From DATGKK01 sp035294725 (GTDB lineage Bacteria > Actinomycetota > Acidimicrobiia > Acidimicrobiales > Bog-793), in contig DATGKK010000084.1 of the NCBI GenBank assembly GCA_035294725.1, positions 1 through 48,949 of the forward strand: a stretch of DNA of 48,949 nucleotides, written 5' to 3'. This document shows, piece after piece, positions 22,786 to 31,019 of the stretch. The notes under the pieces are model-generated. The model was not told the origin of the DNA. It saw only the letters and a list, made by a program, of their open reading frames with translations, and made no database searches. Position numbers and translations under genes: made by a program. Within the stretch, counting starts at the first letter, position 1. Each line of letters starts with the position of its first letter.

Positions 22786-23431
22786 GCACACCACGGTGCA
22801 AGCCACCGGCCGGTGCCGCCATCTACGGGCTTGTTCGGTCGCGGACCTGACTCGAAACGCCGAATAGTCGTGCACGGTGTCCGTTCCCCACTTGGGCAGC
22901 CACCCGTCTGCGAGGCCCTATCGGCGAGATGCGACGTCAACCAGAGCGTCTGCGAAGTAGCGCTTCAGGATCTCCGCCTGTTCGTCTCCGTCGTGCCGCC
23001 CAAGGCGCGCTCGGCTAGAGCTTCTCACCCCTAGCGGGCGCGACGTCGTGCCGGAAAGCGGGCGTGGGCGGGCACTCGTCGCCGCCAGCTTTGACCCTCC
23101 CACCCGGCGGCGCTCGGAGACGCCGGGCGCGCCCGTCCTTTGCGGGCGCGATGGAAGCAGGGGAGTGGCTGCCCAGGCGGCGCACGACGGGCGCGGAGCC
23201 GGTGCAGACCCGGGAGAGGGAGGTCGTGGCGGCAGCCCGGACCGCTCCCCGGCCGACGGCGGCGGAGGCGATCCCGCCGAGCAGCCCCTCCGGGCGAGCG
23301 CGGGCATCCTGCGTGCCTCGCTCACCCGGCCGGAAGAGGTGACGGGGTGTGGATCGAGGCTAGACAGACAGCGGAGCCAAGGTGGCTGCCGCCGCCTCGA
23401 AAGCCGGGCGGCGATGGGAGGGAGGTCGCTC
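22786..23431. other. 646-nt stretch without a supported gene
   Basis: Several frames are open because of GC bias but none has a family match or good start context. The minus-strand frame ending at 22918 has a protein-like tail (DEQAEILKRYFADALVDVA) that might be a gene remnant; I cannot name it. The last 30 nt hold the Shine-Dalgarno of the quinone oxidoreductase. Confidence 0.5.
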
Positions 23432-24418
23432 GTGCGCGCAGTGCAGGTGACCCGGCTCGATGGGCCGGATGCCGTCGAGGTCGTCGAGGTCGAGGAGCCG
23501 GCCGGCCGCCCGGGCCAGGTCGTGGTGGAGACGCGGGCGGCGGGGGTGAACTTCCCCGACGTGCTGCTGACCAGGGGCGAGTACCAGATGCGCCCGACTC
23601 CGCCATTCGTGCCGGGCTCCGAGGTGGCGGGCGTCGTCCGGAGCGCGCCTGCGGGGTCGGGCTTCGAGGCCGGCCAACGGGTGGCGGCGTTTCCAGGTAT
23701 GGGAGGCTTCGCGGAGGTGGTGGCAGCCGATCCGATCGCCGTCTTCCCGCTGCCCGACAAGGTCTCGTTCGAGGTGGCGGCCGCCTTCCCGATGAACTAC
23801 CTCACCGTCCACTTCGCTTTCACCAGGCGGGGCCGGCTCGCGCCCGGCGAGACCGTGCTCGTGCACGGCGCCGCCGGCGGCATCGGCACCGCAGGCATCC
23901 AGATGGCCAAGGCGCTCGGGGCGAGGGTGATCGCCGTCGTCTCGAGCGAGGCAAAGGGCGAGGTGGCGCGGGCAGCGGGAGCCGACGAGGTCATCGGCGT
24001 CGACGGCTTCAAGGACGCGGCGAAACAGCTCACCGGGGGCAGGGGCGTCGACGTCGTGCTCGACCCGGTCGGAGGCGAGCGCTTCACCGACTCGCTCCGC
24101 TCGCTCGCCGTCGAGGGGCGCCTCCTCGTCATCGGGTTCACCGGCGGCGAGATACCGACGGTGAAGGTGAACCGGCTCCTGCTCAACAACATCGAGGTCG
24201 TCGGGGTCGGCTGGGGCGCCTTCTGGGTCGGCGACCCCGCCTACCTGCAGTCGCAGTGGCGCGACCTCATGCCCCTCGTTGAACAGGGGAGGCTCGATCC
24301 CCCGATCGGCGGCACCTACCCGCTCGAGCAGGCCGCCGCAGCCCTGAGAGAGATCGCCGACCGCCGGGCGACCGGGAAGCTCCTCCTCATCCCCGGCGGG
24401 GCCGCCGACGGCTCGTGA
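23432..24418 (+). CDS. NADPH:quinone oxidoreductase, zinc-free MDR family
   Basis: The 328-residue protein is a quinone-oxidoreductase-type member of the medium-chain dehydrogenase superfamily. GVNFPDVLLTRGEYQMRPTP and FVPGSEVAGVV are the usual GroES-like domain motifs. The nucleotide-binding region is VLVHGAAGGIGTAGIQMAKALGA, and LDPVGGERFTDSLRSL follows. No zinc-ligand Cys set is present. GTG 23432 is decided by the GGGAGGG/GGAGG Shine-Dalgarno just upstream; the frame is open much further without similarity. The stop overlaps the carboxylase GTG by 4 nt, so the pair is co-expressed. The acceptor may be an enoyl-CoA-like or quinone compound. Confidence 0.9.
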   Translation: MRAVQVTRLDGPDAVEVVEVEEPAGRPGQVVVETRAAGVNFPDVLLTRGEYQMRPTPPFVPGSEVAGVVRSAPAGSGFEAGQRVAAFPGMGGFAEVVAADPIAVFPLPDKVSFEVAAAFPMNYLTVHFAFTRRGRLAPGETVLVHGAAGGIGTAGIQMAKALGARVIAVVSSEAKGEVARAAGADEVIGVDGFKDAAKQLTGGRGVDVVLDPVGGERFTDSLRSLAVEGRLLVIGFTGGEIPTVKVNRLLLNNIEVVGVGWGAFWVGDPAYLQSQWRDLMPLVEQGRLDPPIGGTYPLEQAAAALREIADRRATGKLLLIPGGAADGS

Positions 24419-26253
24419 GCGGGGAGGAGATCCGAGAGGTTGCCGCGCCGGTCCCCGGGGCGGTCACGAAGCTGCTCGCCGCGCCGGGCCAGGTCGTAGC
24501 CGCAGGCGACCAGCTCCTCCTCCTCGAGGTCATGAAGATGGAGCACCCGGTCGTGGCGCCGGCCGCGGGCAGGGTCGAGGAGATCCTCGTCGCCGAGGGA
24601 GCCTCGGTGGCCGCCGGAGAGCCCGTGCTCGTGTTGCGGACCGGCCCCGGTGCCGCCACACCGCCTCCCGGGGGGGCGCCGTCGTCGGACCCGGGCGGTC
24701 GCGAGGGAGGGCCACGGGCTGATCTCGCCGAGCTGCTCGAGCGGCGGCGGTTCCTCGCGGACGACGCCCCGGCTCGGTCCGAGCGGGTCGAGGCCCGGCA
24801 CGCGGCCGGGCACCGGACGATCCGGGAGAACATCGCCGACCTGTGCGACCCGGGCAGCTTCGAGGAGTGGGGAGGCCTCGTAGTGGCGGCCCAGCGGACC
24901 CGGCGGGACCTCGCCGAGCTGATCGAGCGGACCCCCGGCGACGGTCTCGTCGCCGGCATCGCAACGGTGGACGGTCGCCCTGTTGCCGTCGCCGGCTACG
25001 ACTACCTTGTCCTCGCAGGGACCCAGGGTGCGCGCAACCACCGGAAGAAGGACCGGCTCTTCGAGATCGTGCGCCGCCTCGGCCTGCCCCTCGTGCTGTT
25101 CGCCGAGGGAGGGGGCGGGAGGCCGGGCGACACCGACTACCCCGTGATCGCGGGTCTCGACACGATGGCCTTCGCGCTGTTCGCCCGCCTCTCCGGGCTC
25201 GTGCCGACCGTGGGCATCGTCACCGGGTTCTGCTTCGCCGGGAATGCCGCCCTGCTCGGCTGCTGCGACGTCGTCATCGCGACCTCGGACTCCTCGATCG
25301 GCATGGGAGGGCCCGCCATGATCGAGGGGGGCGGCCTTGGCACCGTCGCCCCGGAACAGGTCGGACCGATCGAGGTGCAGACGGCGAACGGTGTCGTCGA
25401 CCTCGTCGCCCGCGACGACGCCGAGGCCGTAGCGCTCGCGAAGCGGTACCTCTCCTACTTCGACTCCGAGTTGCCGGACTGGACCTGCGAGGACCAGGAT
25501 CGGCTGCGGTCGCTCGTGCCCGAGCGCCGCACCCTCGTCTACGACGTGAGGGCCGTCGTGGCCGGCCTGTTCGACTCCGGGAGCGTGCTCGAGCTCCGCC
25601 CCGAGCACGGCGTCGGGATCGTGACCGCCCTCGCCCGGATCGAGGGCCGACCGATCGGGGTGATCGCCAACAACCCTGCCCACCTCGGTGGTGCGATCGA
25701 CGCCGACGCCGCCGACAAGGCCGCCCGGCACGTCCAGCTGTGCGACGCCTACGGCCTTCCCATCGTCTCGCTCTGCGACACGCCGGGCTTCATGGTCGGT
25801 CCCGAGGCCGAGCGGACGGGCCAGGTCCGCCGGTTCGCGCGCATGTTCGTCACCGCTGCGAGCATCACCGTGCCCTACGTGACCGTGGTGCTCCGCAAGG
25901 GGTACGGGCTCGGGGCCCAGGCGATGGCGGGCGGGAGCTTCCACGCCTGCGACCTCACGGTCTCCTGGCCGACGGGGGAGTTCGGGGGCATGGGGCTCGA
26001 AGGTGCCGTCCGCCTCGCCTTCCGGCGCGAGCTCGAGGCCGCCGACGGCGACGAGCGCGAGGCGCTCTACGAGCGACTCGTCGCGTCAATGTACGAGCGG
26101 GGCAAGGCGCTCTCCATGGCGATGAACTTCGAGATCGACGACGTGATCGACCCGGCGGAGACCCGCCGGCGGATCATGAACGTGCTCGGGGCGGCTCCGC
26201 CGAGCACGAAGGGCCGGACCGAGCGCCGCCGGCCGCTCGTCGACCCGTACTGA
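24415..26253 (+). CDS. Biotin carboxyl-carrier domain fused to acyl-CoA carboxyltransferase beta subunit
   Basis: 612 residues. The N-terminal 78 form a biotinyl domain with the acceptor Lys41 in EVMKMEHPV. A Pro/Gly-rich linker (about 82-103) leads to a carboxyltransferase of the propionyl/methylcrotonyl-CoA carboxylase type: N-subdomain with GYDYLVLAGTQGARNHRKKDR, GFCFAGNAALLGCCDVV and C-subdomain with NNPAHLGGAIDADAADKAARH, LCDTPGFMVGPEAE and KGYGLGAQAMAGGSFHACDL. The biotin domain normally sits with the biotin carboxylase (alpha) subunit, which is not in this window and must come from elsewhere. The acyl substrate is unknown. It is translationally coupled to the upstream oxidoreductase. 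Confidence 0.88.
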   Translation: MSGEEIREVAAPVPGAVTKLLAAPGQVVAAGDQLLLLEVMKMEHPVVAPAAGRVEEILVAEGASVAAGEPVLVLRTGPGAATPPPGGAPSSDPGGREGGPRADLAELLERRRFLADDAPARSERVEARHAAGHRTIRENIADLCDPGSFEEWGGLVVAAQRTRRDLAELIERTPGDGLVAGIATVDGRPVAVAGYDYLVLAGTQGARNHRKKDRLFEIVRRLGLPLVLFAEGGGGRPGDTDYPVIAGLDTMAFALFARLSGLVPTVGIVTGFCFAGNAALLGCCDVVIATSDSSIGMGGPAMIEGGGLGTVAPEQVGPIEVQTANGVVDLVARDDAEAVALAKRYLSYFDSELPDWTCEDQDRLRSLVPERRTLVYDVRAVVAGLFDSGSVLELRPEHGVGIVTALARIEGRPIGVIANNPAHLGGAIDADAADKAARHVQLCDAYGLPIVSLCDTPGFMVGPEAERTGQVRRFARMFVTAASITVPYVTVVLRKGYGLGAQAMAGGSFHACDLTVSWPTGEFGGMGLEGAVRLAFRRELEAADGDEREALYERLVASMYERGKALSMAMNFEIDDVIDPAETRRRIMNVLGAAPPSTKGRTERRRPLVDPY

Positions 26254-26279
26254 CGGGAGAGCAATCCGGGTCGGCGACC

Positions 26280-27161
26280 TCAGGGCAGGTGGTAGAGGGT
26301 TCTCATCTCCTTCACGACGGCGAGGCCGAGCAGGTCCTCGCCGCCGTCGGCGAGGTGGATCCCGTCGGGGTCGCGAAGCGGCATGACGCTGCCGGCGACG
26401 TCGGTCGTGCCGCCGTTGTACTGCCCGGTCGGGGTGGAGAAGAGCCTCCAGGAGGACATGTAGGTCACGCCGGGGTGCACGGCGGCCTCGGCCCGGTAGA
26501 TGGCGTCCACCTCCCGCATCGCGCTCGAGAAGGTCGGGTCCTGCATGATGGGCATCCCGACCCACAGCACCTTCGCCCCCGCCGCCGTGGCCTCGCTCAT
26601 CATCGTGGCCACCCGTGCCGCGTAGGCCTGACGCCAGGCCGGGGTGCCGAAGGTGACCACCTGCGAGCCCACGTAGAAGCCCTGGACGTCGTTCGCCCCG
26701 AGGAAGACGACGACGATCTGGGGGTGGTTCGCCTGCAGCTCCGTGCTGAGCTCGGCGGGCCAGTTGTAGTAACCGGTGTTGGCAAGGCCGGTGTCACCCC
26801 TCGCGTCCTGGACGAGATTGACGTGGGGGTCGGCCCCGAGGGCCCACTGCATGCCCCAGCCGAGGTCGATCCCGAGCGAGTCGCCGACCTCGAGCACGGT
26901 CACCTTGCCGTTCACGGGAGTGACCGCAACGGTGGTCGACGTCGTCGTCGTGCTCGTGCTCGTGCTCGTCGTCGTGCTCGTCGTGGAGGAGTGGCGCAGC
27001 CCGTGATGGTGGCTCGTGCTCGCCGCAGCGCTCGGGTGGGCGGCGCAGGCGGCGAGCGTCAGCGCGACGAGGAGCAGGGTCGAGGGCGCGAGCTCTCGAG
27101 GGCGGCGGGGGCGGCGGAGGGGGGGCACGGAGCTTCGTCGGGGCAGCAAAGGAGATCTCAC
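26280..27161 (-). CDS. Predicted lipoprotein SGNH/GDSL hydrolase
   Basis: About 293 residues. A basic N-terminus and hydrophobic stretch (STLLLVALTLAAC) form a signal peptide with a lipobox ending LAAC. A Ser/Thr/His-rich linker spans about residues 43-80. The catalytic domain has block I VLEVGDSLGIDLGWG (Ser in GDS), block III FLGANDVQGF (Gly and Asn) and block V DPDGIHL (Asp/His). Known relatives act as esterases or O-acyl-transferring enzymes on cell-envelope sugars. The GTG at 27161 is the best start; no strong SD is visible. It diverges from the ArsR gene across 150 bp. Confidence 0.82.
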   Translation of the reverse strand: MRSPLLPRRSSVPPLRRPRRPRELAPSTLLLVALTLAACAAHPSAAASTSHHHGLRHSSTTSTTTSTSTSTTTTSTTVAVTPVNGKVTVLEVGDSLGIDLGWGMQWALGADPHVNLVQDARGDTGLANTGYYNWPAELSTELQANHPQIVVVFLGANDVQGFYVGSQVVTFGTPAWRQAYAARVATMMSEATAAGAKVLWVGMPIMQDPTFSSAMREVDAIYRAEAAVHPGVTYMSSWRLFSTPTGQYNGGTTDVAGSVMPLRDPDGIHLADGGEDLLGLAVVKEMRTLYHLP

Positions 27162-27283
27162 GACACGCCACGACGCAGCCGGGCGGCGCGTTCTTGCAAC
27201 GGCGAGGGTAGCCGAGAAGGAGCAGTCCGGCGCTTCCGCCCGATCGTCACTGCGCAGCCCAATGATCGACGATGAGCAGAATG

Positions 27284-27301
27284 ATTGCACGAATATGCAA
27301 T
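27284..27301. promoter_or_regulatory. ArsR-type operator, perfect inverted repeat ATTGCA-N6-TGCAAT
   Basis: ATTGCA (27284-27289) and TGCAAT (27296-27301) are perfect inverted arms around CGAATA in an AT-rich patch that stands out from the GC-rich surroundings. It lies 10 nt before the ArsR start and beside a GATAAT at 27302-27307, so autoregulation is likely; it could also influence the divergent SGNH gene. Confidence 0.6.
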
Positions 27302-27311
27302 GATAATGTGT

Positions 27312-27617
27312 ATGAGTGAACATCACCGGCTTGACGAATTGTTGCCGGCGCTCGCCGATCCGGTGCGCCGCCGCGCCGTCGCTGCCCTCGCAACGGGGGC
27401 TCGCCGGGCAGGGGAGCTGGCCGCCGCCACCGGCGTGAGCCCGGCAGCGATGAGCCGCCACCTGCGGATCCTCCTCGCGGCGGGCCTCGTCGACGACGAG
27501 CGCTCGGTGGCCGACGCCCGGGTGCGGCTGTTCTTCCTGCGCCGGGAGCCGCTCGAGGAGCTCAGTGCCTGGCTCGGTGCTGTGGTGGCAGGGGAGCCCT
27601 GGCCGGCAGAGGAGTGA
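27312..27617 (+). CDS. ArsR-family winged-helix regulator
   Basis: 101 residues with the ArsR fold: DELLPALADPVRRRAVAALA, the recognition helix region GELAAATGVSPAAMSRHLRILLAAGLV and the wing DERSVADARVRLFFL. No Cys metal-binding motif is present, so it is probably a non-metal ArsR member. ATG 27312 gives the usual start; upstream Met codons at 27300 and 27306 lie inside the operator region. The adjacent palindrome suggests self-repression. The neighbours are a lipoprotein hydrolase and a GT-C membrane protein, neither of which names the signal. Confidence 0.87.
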   Translation: MSEHHRLDELLPALADPVRRRAVAALATGARRAGELAAATGVSPAAMSRHLRILLAAGLVDDERSVADARVRLFFLRREPLEELSAWLGAVVAGEPWPAEE

Positions 27618-27641
27618 CGAGGCGCCGGCAGCCTGCGAAGC

Positions 27642-28811
27642 TCACGGGTTGAAGAAGATCCAGTTCTGCGGGGCGTAGATGGCGAGGCACAGGCACAGGC
27701 AGAGCAGGGAGATGACGACCATCGGGTAGCGCCACTCGGCCCGGATGCGGGCGCCGACCGCGAGCATGGCGGGGAACATCGCGTACAGGAGGCGGGGCGT
27801 GAGCCAGGTGCCCTTGTCGAGCATGCTGATCGCGAAGACCGTGCCCGCGAAGACCACCCAGGTCCGCGGAGCGGGGGACTGCCAGAGCCACACGAGCCCA
27901 GCCACTGCGACGAGGAGACAGGCGGCCGTGATGGTGCCGGCGTAGACGTTCGAGCGCAGCGCCCAGATGGTGCCGTGCGTGAGCGAGACGCCGAAGCCGG
28001 AGTGCCACTTCACCCTCTCGAGGCGGAACCAGATGAGCGGGGTGCCGACGTGCCACCAGAGATAGCCCCAGAAGCTGAGCGCCCCGAGCCCCGCCGCCGC
28101 CCCGACCACGAGCGCCTTGCGCCGGCGCTCGAAGAAGAACAGCCATGCGCTCACGGCGCAAAGGGGCGCGAGGGCGAGGGAGAAGGTGAGCGTCGCGCCA
28201 AAGGCCGCGAGGGCCGCCCAGCCGTACCGGTGGCGGCCGCACAGGAGCAGGCAGCCCGCAGCGAGGGCGAGACCGAGCGGGTCCGCGTACGGCAGCCCGG
28301 AGACGACCGAACCGGGGAAGACGGCGAGGAGCATCGCTGCCTGGAGGGCTCGCTCCGGTCCCCACACCGAGCGGGCGAGCAGCGCTCCCACGACGACGAG
28401 CGCGCCGCCGCCCACCCAGCTCACCGCGATGGCGGAGTCGAGCCACGGGAGCCGGGTGACCTCGTGGGTGAGGTGGGAGAGGATCGGGTAGAGCGGGAAG
28501 AAGGCATCGGGCTTCGCCGGGAGGAGCCGGGTCGTCGTCGGGTAGCCCCAGTGGGTGAGGTACATGTAGTACCGGCCGTCCCACGAGCGCAGGATGAGCG
28601 TGACTCCAAGGTGGTCAGAGGCCGAGATCGCGCTCGCCGTGAGCAGCAGGAGGACCCGTCCCAGGGCGAAAAGGCCGAGCGACCACCAGACGATCTGCCG
28701 CGTCGTGACCACGCGATCCGCGAACGTCGTCGAGGCGGGCGCAGGTTCAGCGCCGAGGAGCGCCTCGCCACGGGGCGCGACGGCGGAGCCAGCCGAGGAC
28801 GTGCTCACCAC
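27642..28811 (-). CDS. GT-C-type polytopic glycosyltransferase, PIG-V-like
   Basis: About 389 residues with eight or more membrane segments. After the first one (IVWWSLGLFALGRVLLLLTA), the loop LRSWDGRYYMYLTHWGYP carries the acidic motif expected of PIG-V/GT-C mannosyltransferases that use polyprenyl-phosphate sugars, and DAFFPLYPIL follows. The rest consists of alternating hydrophobic segments and basic loops (FFFERRRKALVV). It would act on the outer face of the membrane in glycan or lipoglycan assembly. The start is uncertain: GTG 28811 or 28808 keeps a 43-residue Ser/Ala-rich leader; the frame is open up to a TTG at 28871. It converges on the ArsR gene. Confidence 0.75.
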   Translation of the reverse strand: MVSTSSAGSAVAPRGEALLGAEPAPASTTFADRVVTTRQIVWWSLGLFALGRVLLLLTASAISASDHLGVTLILRSWDGRYYMYLTHWGYPTTTRLLPAKPDAFFPLYPILSHLTHEVTRLPWLDSAIAVSWVGGGALVVVGALLARSVWGPERALQAAMLLAVFPGSVVSGLPYADPLGLALAAGCLLLCGRHRYGWAALAAFGATLTFSLALAPLCAVSAWLFFFERRRKALVVGAAAGLGALSFWGYLWWHVGTPLIWFRLERVKWHSGFGVSLTHGTIWALRSNVYAGTITAACLLVAVAGLVWLWQSPAPRTWVVFAGTVFAISMLDKGTWLTPRLLYAMFPAMLAVGARIRAEWRYPMVVISLLCLCLCLAIYAPQNWIFFNP

Positions 28812-28976
28812 GTCATCATTCTGCAACGTGTCGGAGGGGCGGTGGCGCGCATCCTCCAAGGCCGCTGCCAAGCCGTGAGGCTGCGCCGGAACGAGCTCGG
28901 GAATGCCGATAATGTCGGTTATGTAATATTATGAGCGGCGGCGCGTTCCGCACCTTCTTCTGCCGTCCCCTGCGCC

Positions 28977-29393
28977 CTAGCTCGGCAACAGCTCCAGTGC
29001 GTCGACGTGGCCCGGCCGCATCAGCGCGAAGTGCCGGCGGTCCATGGTGGCGAGCTTCGGTTCTCGCAGCCGCTCGGCGATCGCGAGGACGCTCGCGTCG
29101 ACAAAACCGACGTCGGCATCGCTGTAGCGATCCATGACCTCGCGCACCCGGACGTAGTCCGCGTGCTCGAGACCCTCGACCTTGTAGGCACCCTGCTCGA
29201 TGTCCCGGAGGAGGGCCAGCATCGGGCCCGGACCAAGGCGCTCCGAGATGAGATAGTCGAGCTCCGGAAGCACCGGAAGGGGGATGACGCGGAGCTCCTC
29301 GCACTCCTCGATGAGCGTCCTGCATCGCCGGTAGTCAGTGTCGTTCCGGTCCAAGGACGCATAGATCGGCCCGGTGTCGAAGATCAGCGCCAC
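28977..29393 (-). CDS. PIN-domain ribonuclease toxin
   Basis: 138 residues. The four acidic metal ligands of a PIN nuclease are visible: Asp in LIFDTGPIYASLD, Glu in LPVLPELDYLI, Asp in DADVGFVDASVLAIAE and Asp in LATMDRRHF. PIN toxins of the VapC type cleave tRNA or rRNA; the target here is unknown. The GTG at 29393 overlaps the 3' end of the antitoxin gene by 10 bp. The frame is intact, unlike the Doc and RelE toxins nearby. Confidence 0.88.
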   Translation of the reverse strand: MALIFDTGPIYASLDRNDTDYRRCRTLIEECEELRVIPLPVLPELDYLISERLGPGPMLALLRDIEQGAYKVEGLEHADYVRVREVMDRYSDADVGFVDASVLAIAERLREPKLATMDRRHFALMRPGHVDALELLPS

Positions 29394-29608
29394 GAGCGTG
29401 GCGGCTGGCGCCGCGCCGCCGCCGTCCGCCCCGTGCTCGCGCGGCTCGAGGCGCCGGCTCCAAGACTCGTCGGTCGCGGCCGAAAGCTTCGAGCCTTCTC
29501 CTCGAGCGCCTCGCGGACGACGGCAGCGAACGAAACCTGTCGCTCCCGAGCCAGCTCCCTCAGTGCTGCGAGCGTCGGCTCGTCCGCCATGATCGTGGTG
29601 CGTTGCAT
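29384..29608 (-). CDS. Ribbon-helix-helix antitoxin of the PIN toxin
   Basis: 74 residues. The N-terminal part (MQRTTIMADEPTLAALRELA followed by RERQVSFAAVVREALEEKAR) is a ribbon-helix-helix DNA-binding domain; the basic, Ser-rich C-terminus should bind the toxin. ATG 29608 has TACATT 6 nt upstream, predicting a leaderless transcript. A short inverted repeat just upstream may be its operator. The gene overlaps the toxin by 10 bp, the usual type II arrangement. Confidence 0.82.
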   Translation of the reverse strand: MQRTTIMADEPTLAALRELARERQVSFAAVVREALEEKARSFRPRPTSLGAGASSRASTGRTAAARRQPPRSWR

Positions 29609-29614
29609 GCCTCA

Positions 29615-29631
29615 AATGTATAACGACTTAT
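29615..29631. promoter_or_regulatory. -10 and operator candidate of the PIN toxin-antitoxin operon
   Basis: Minus-strand TACATT (29620-29615) ends 6 nt before the antitoxin ATG. ATAA-CGAC-TTAT at 29620-29631 is an inverted repeat touching it, placed for autorepression by the RHH antitoxin. Confidence 0.4.
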
Positions 29632-29779
29632 GTCATGAGAGAGGGCTCCGGCGCACTGTGCCCTCGAGGCGCTGCCAAGACGCGCCGGTGCCTGGCTGGA
29701 GGTTGCCTCCGCACCAAGAGTCGCCCCGGACTGCCCGCCCCTCCGCCCGGAGAGGGCTGCCGGTGGCCCGGACCAACGC

Positions 29780-30033
29780 TCAGCGCCGGCCGACGTCCCT
29801 TCGGCATCCGGTACGCACAACCTGAACGACAAGCCGGTCGTCGATGACTTCGTGGACGATGCGGTGCGCCCCGACGCGGGTGCGCTAGGCCTGGGGGGTC
29901 GCCGGCCATTGCGGCACAGCCAGGAGGTCGGGGCTCATCGGCCAGCAGGTCGATGGCTGATCGGACTCCGGCGTCGGAGCCCGGCCTGCGACTTGGTGGC
30001 TCGTCGAGCGATGAGGGCCTGGTAGCGACTCAC
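29780..30033 (-). pseudogene. Broken RelE/ParE-family toxin, with antitoxin remnant upstream
   Basis: Three frames read in series rebuild a RelE-like protein of about 84 residues: SRYQALIARRATKSQAG from GTG 30033, then VRSAIDLLADEPRPPGCAAMAG, then RVGAHRIVHEVIDDRLVVQVVR and RRDV ending at 29780. The last piece is the hallmark 'R-v-G-x-y-R-I-v-y-e-v' strand pair of RelE. At least two frameshifts separate the pieces, so no active toxin is made. A frame ending at 30030 (ILELGRAAMPASKAVKAQLG) overlaps the GTG by 4 nt and may be the tail of the antitoxin. This is the third toxin-antitoxin module in 8 kb. Confidence 0.65.
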
Positions 30034-30203
30034 TGGAACCCGAGCTGTGCCTTGACCGCCTTGCTCGCCGGCATGGCCGCCCGCCCAAGCTCGAGGATCC
30101 GGCGACTGTCGCCAGCGTGAGCGCCGCGCCCTCGTCGTCCACTGGAGCACGACGGTCTCACAACGGGGATCGGCGAGCGGGAGCGGTGTGCAAGGCTCTC
30201 CAC

Positions 30204-30593
30204 GTGGAGCAGCGGATCAGCCTGGTGACTCTCGGGGTCACCGACCTCGCCCGAGCTCGCTCCTTTTATGAGGCGCTCGGCTGGGGCGGCGCCCACCAGC
30301 CGGATGAGGAGGTGTGCTTCTTCCAGGTCGGGGGGATGGTCTTCGCTCTCTGGACCGGGCTCGGCGGCCACGGCGCCCCGGGCATCGAGCTTGCGCATAA
30401 CGTCCGGTCCCCCGGTGCCGTGGCCGTCGTCCTGGCCGAGGCTGAGCGGGCAGGTGGCACGATCGTGCGTTCTGCGGCTCGTGCCGACTGGGGTGGCACC
30501 TCAGGCGCCTTCGCCGATCCCGATGGCTACGTGTGGGAGGTCGCCCACAATCCTGACTGGACATTGACGGACGACGGAGCGGTCACCATCTAA
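30204..30593 (+). CDS. VOC-family (glyoxalase-like) protein
   Basis: 129 residues with the two beta-alpha-beta-beta-beta repeats of the vicinal-oxygen-chelate fold: ISLVTLGVTDLARARSFYEALGW at the start and a second half with VVLAEAERAGGTIVRSA and GTSGAFADPDGYVWEVAHNP at the end. Final-strand GYVWEVAHNP is typical of glyoxalase/bleomycin-resistance members. The metal ligands are not obvious, so the activity cannot be predicted. GTG 30204 matches the usual family start; GTG 30186 is an alternative. The gene precedes a decayed acyl-CoA ligase fragment. Confidence 0.85.
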   Translation: MEQRISLVTLGVTDLARARSFYEALGWGGAHQPDEEVCFFQVGGMVFALWTGLGGHGAPGIELAHNVRSPGAVAVVLAEAERAGGTIVRSAARADWGGTSGAFADPDGYVWEVAHNPDWTLTDDGAVTI

Positions 30594-30599
30594 CGCTGA

Positions 30600-30860
30600 G
30601 GGCCCGTGAAGCCGGCGAGGTGCGACTGCCGCAAGGGCCGGTGCCGGCATGGCCGCCGTCGCTCTGCCCGGACGTCGAGCGCTGGCTGATGCCGGACGGC
30701 GACGCTGCTGGAGCGGAGGCACCCGACCGAGGACGGGACGCCGATCCCTCCGAGCCGATCCCCGACCAGCTCGTCGGCGCCGGCATGCGGTACGCCTTGG
30801 GCACGACGGTCCGACCGCTTCCATCCGAGGTCTCAGACCAGCCGGGGGAAGCTCCTGGCC
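30600..30860 (+). pseudogene. Decayed partial duplicate of the downstream acyl-CoA ligase
   Basis: Translated at about 30657-30850 this reads SLCPDVERWLMPDGDAAGAEAP, then PSEPIPDQLVGAGMRYALGTTVRPLP. The intact ligase at 31020 has SLCPNVERWLILDGDAAGAAAP and PSEPIPDEQLGVAMLYSSGTTGRPKG. The copy has lost a stretch between the two blocks and the Ser-Gly of the AMP-binding loop, and the frame shifts after it. It has no start and no C-terminal half, so it is a remnant of a duplication of about 250 bp. Confidence 0.7.
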
Positions 30861-31019
30861 CTCCCCCGCGCTCGTCCTCGCGAGCGGGATCGTCGACGGC
30901 CGGCGATGTCGAGCCCGACCTGGCCGGCGCTCTCGGGCGAGGCGCCCTGATCCCGGACCTCGCACGCGCCCCGGCGATCGCCGAGCCCGGTGGTGGCCGG
31001 GCGAGTACCGTTCGCCTGC

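Noticed and set aside
22918..23060. A protein-like minus-strand tail ending at 22918
   Set aside because: Only about 30 residues look protein-like, there is no start context, and upstream frames give no family; kept only as a remark.
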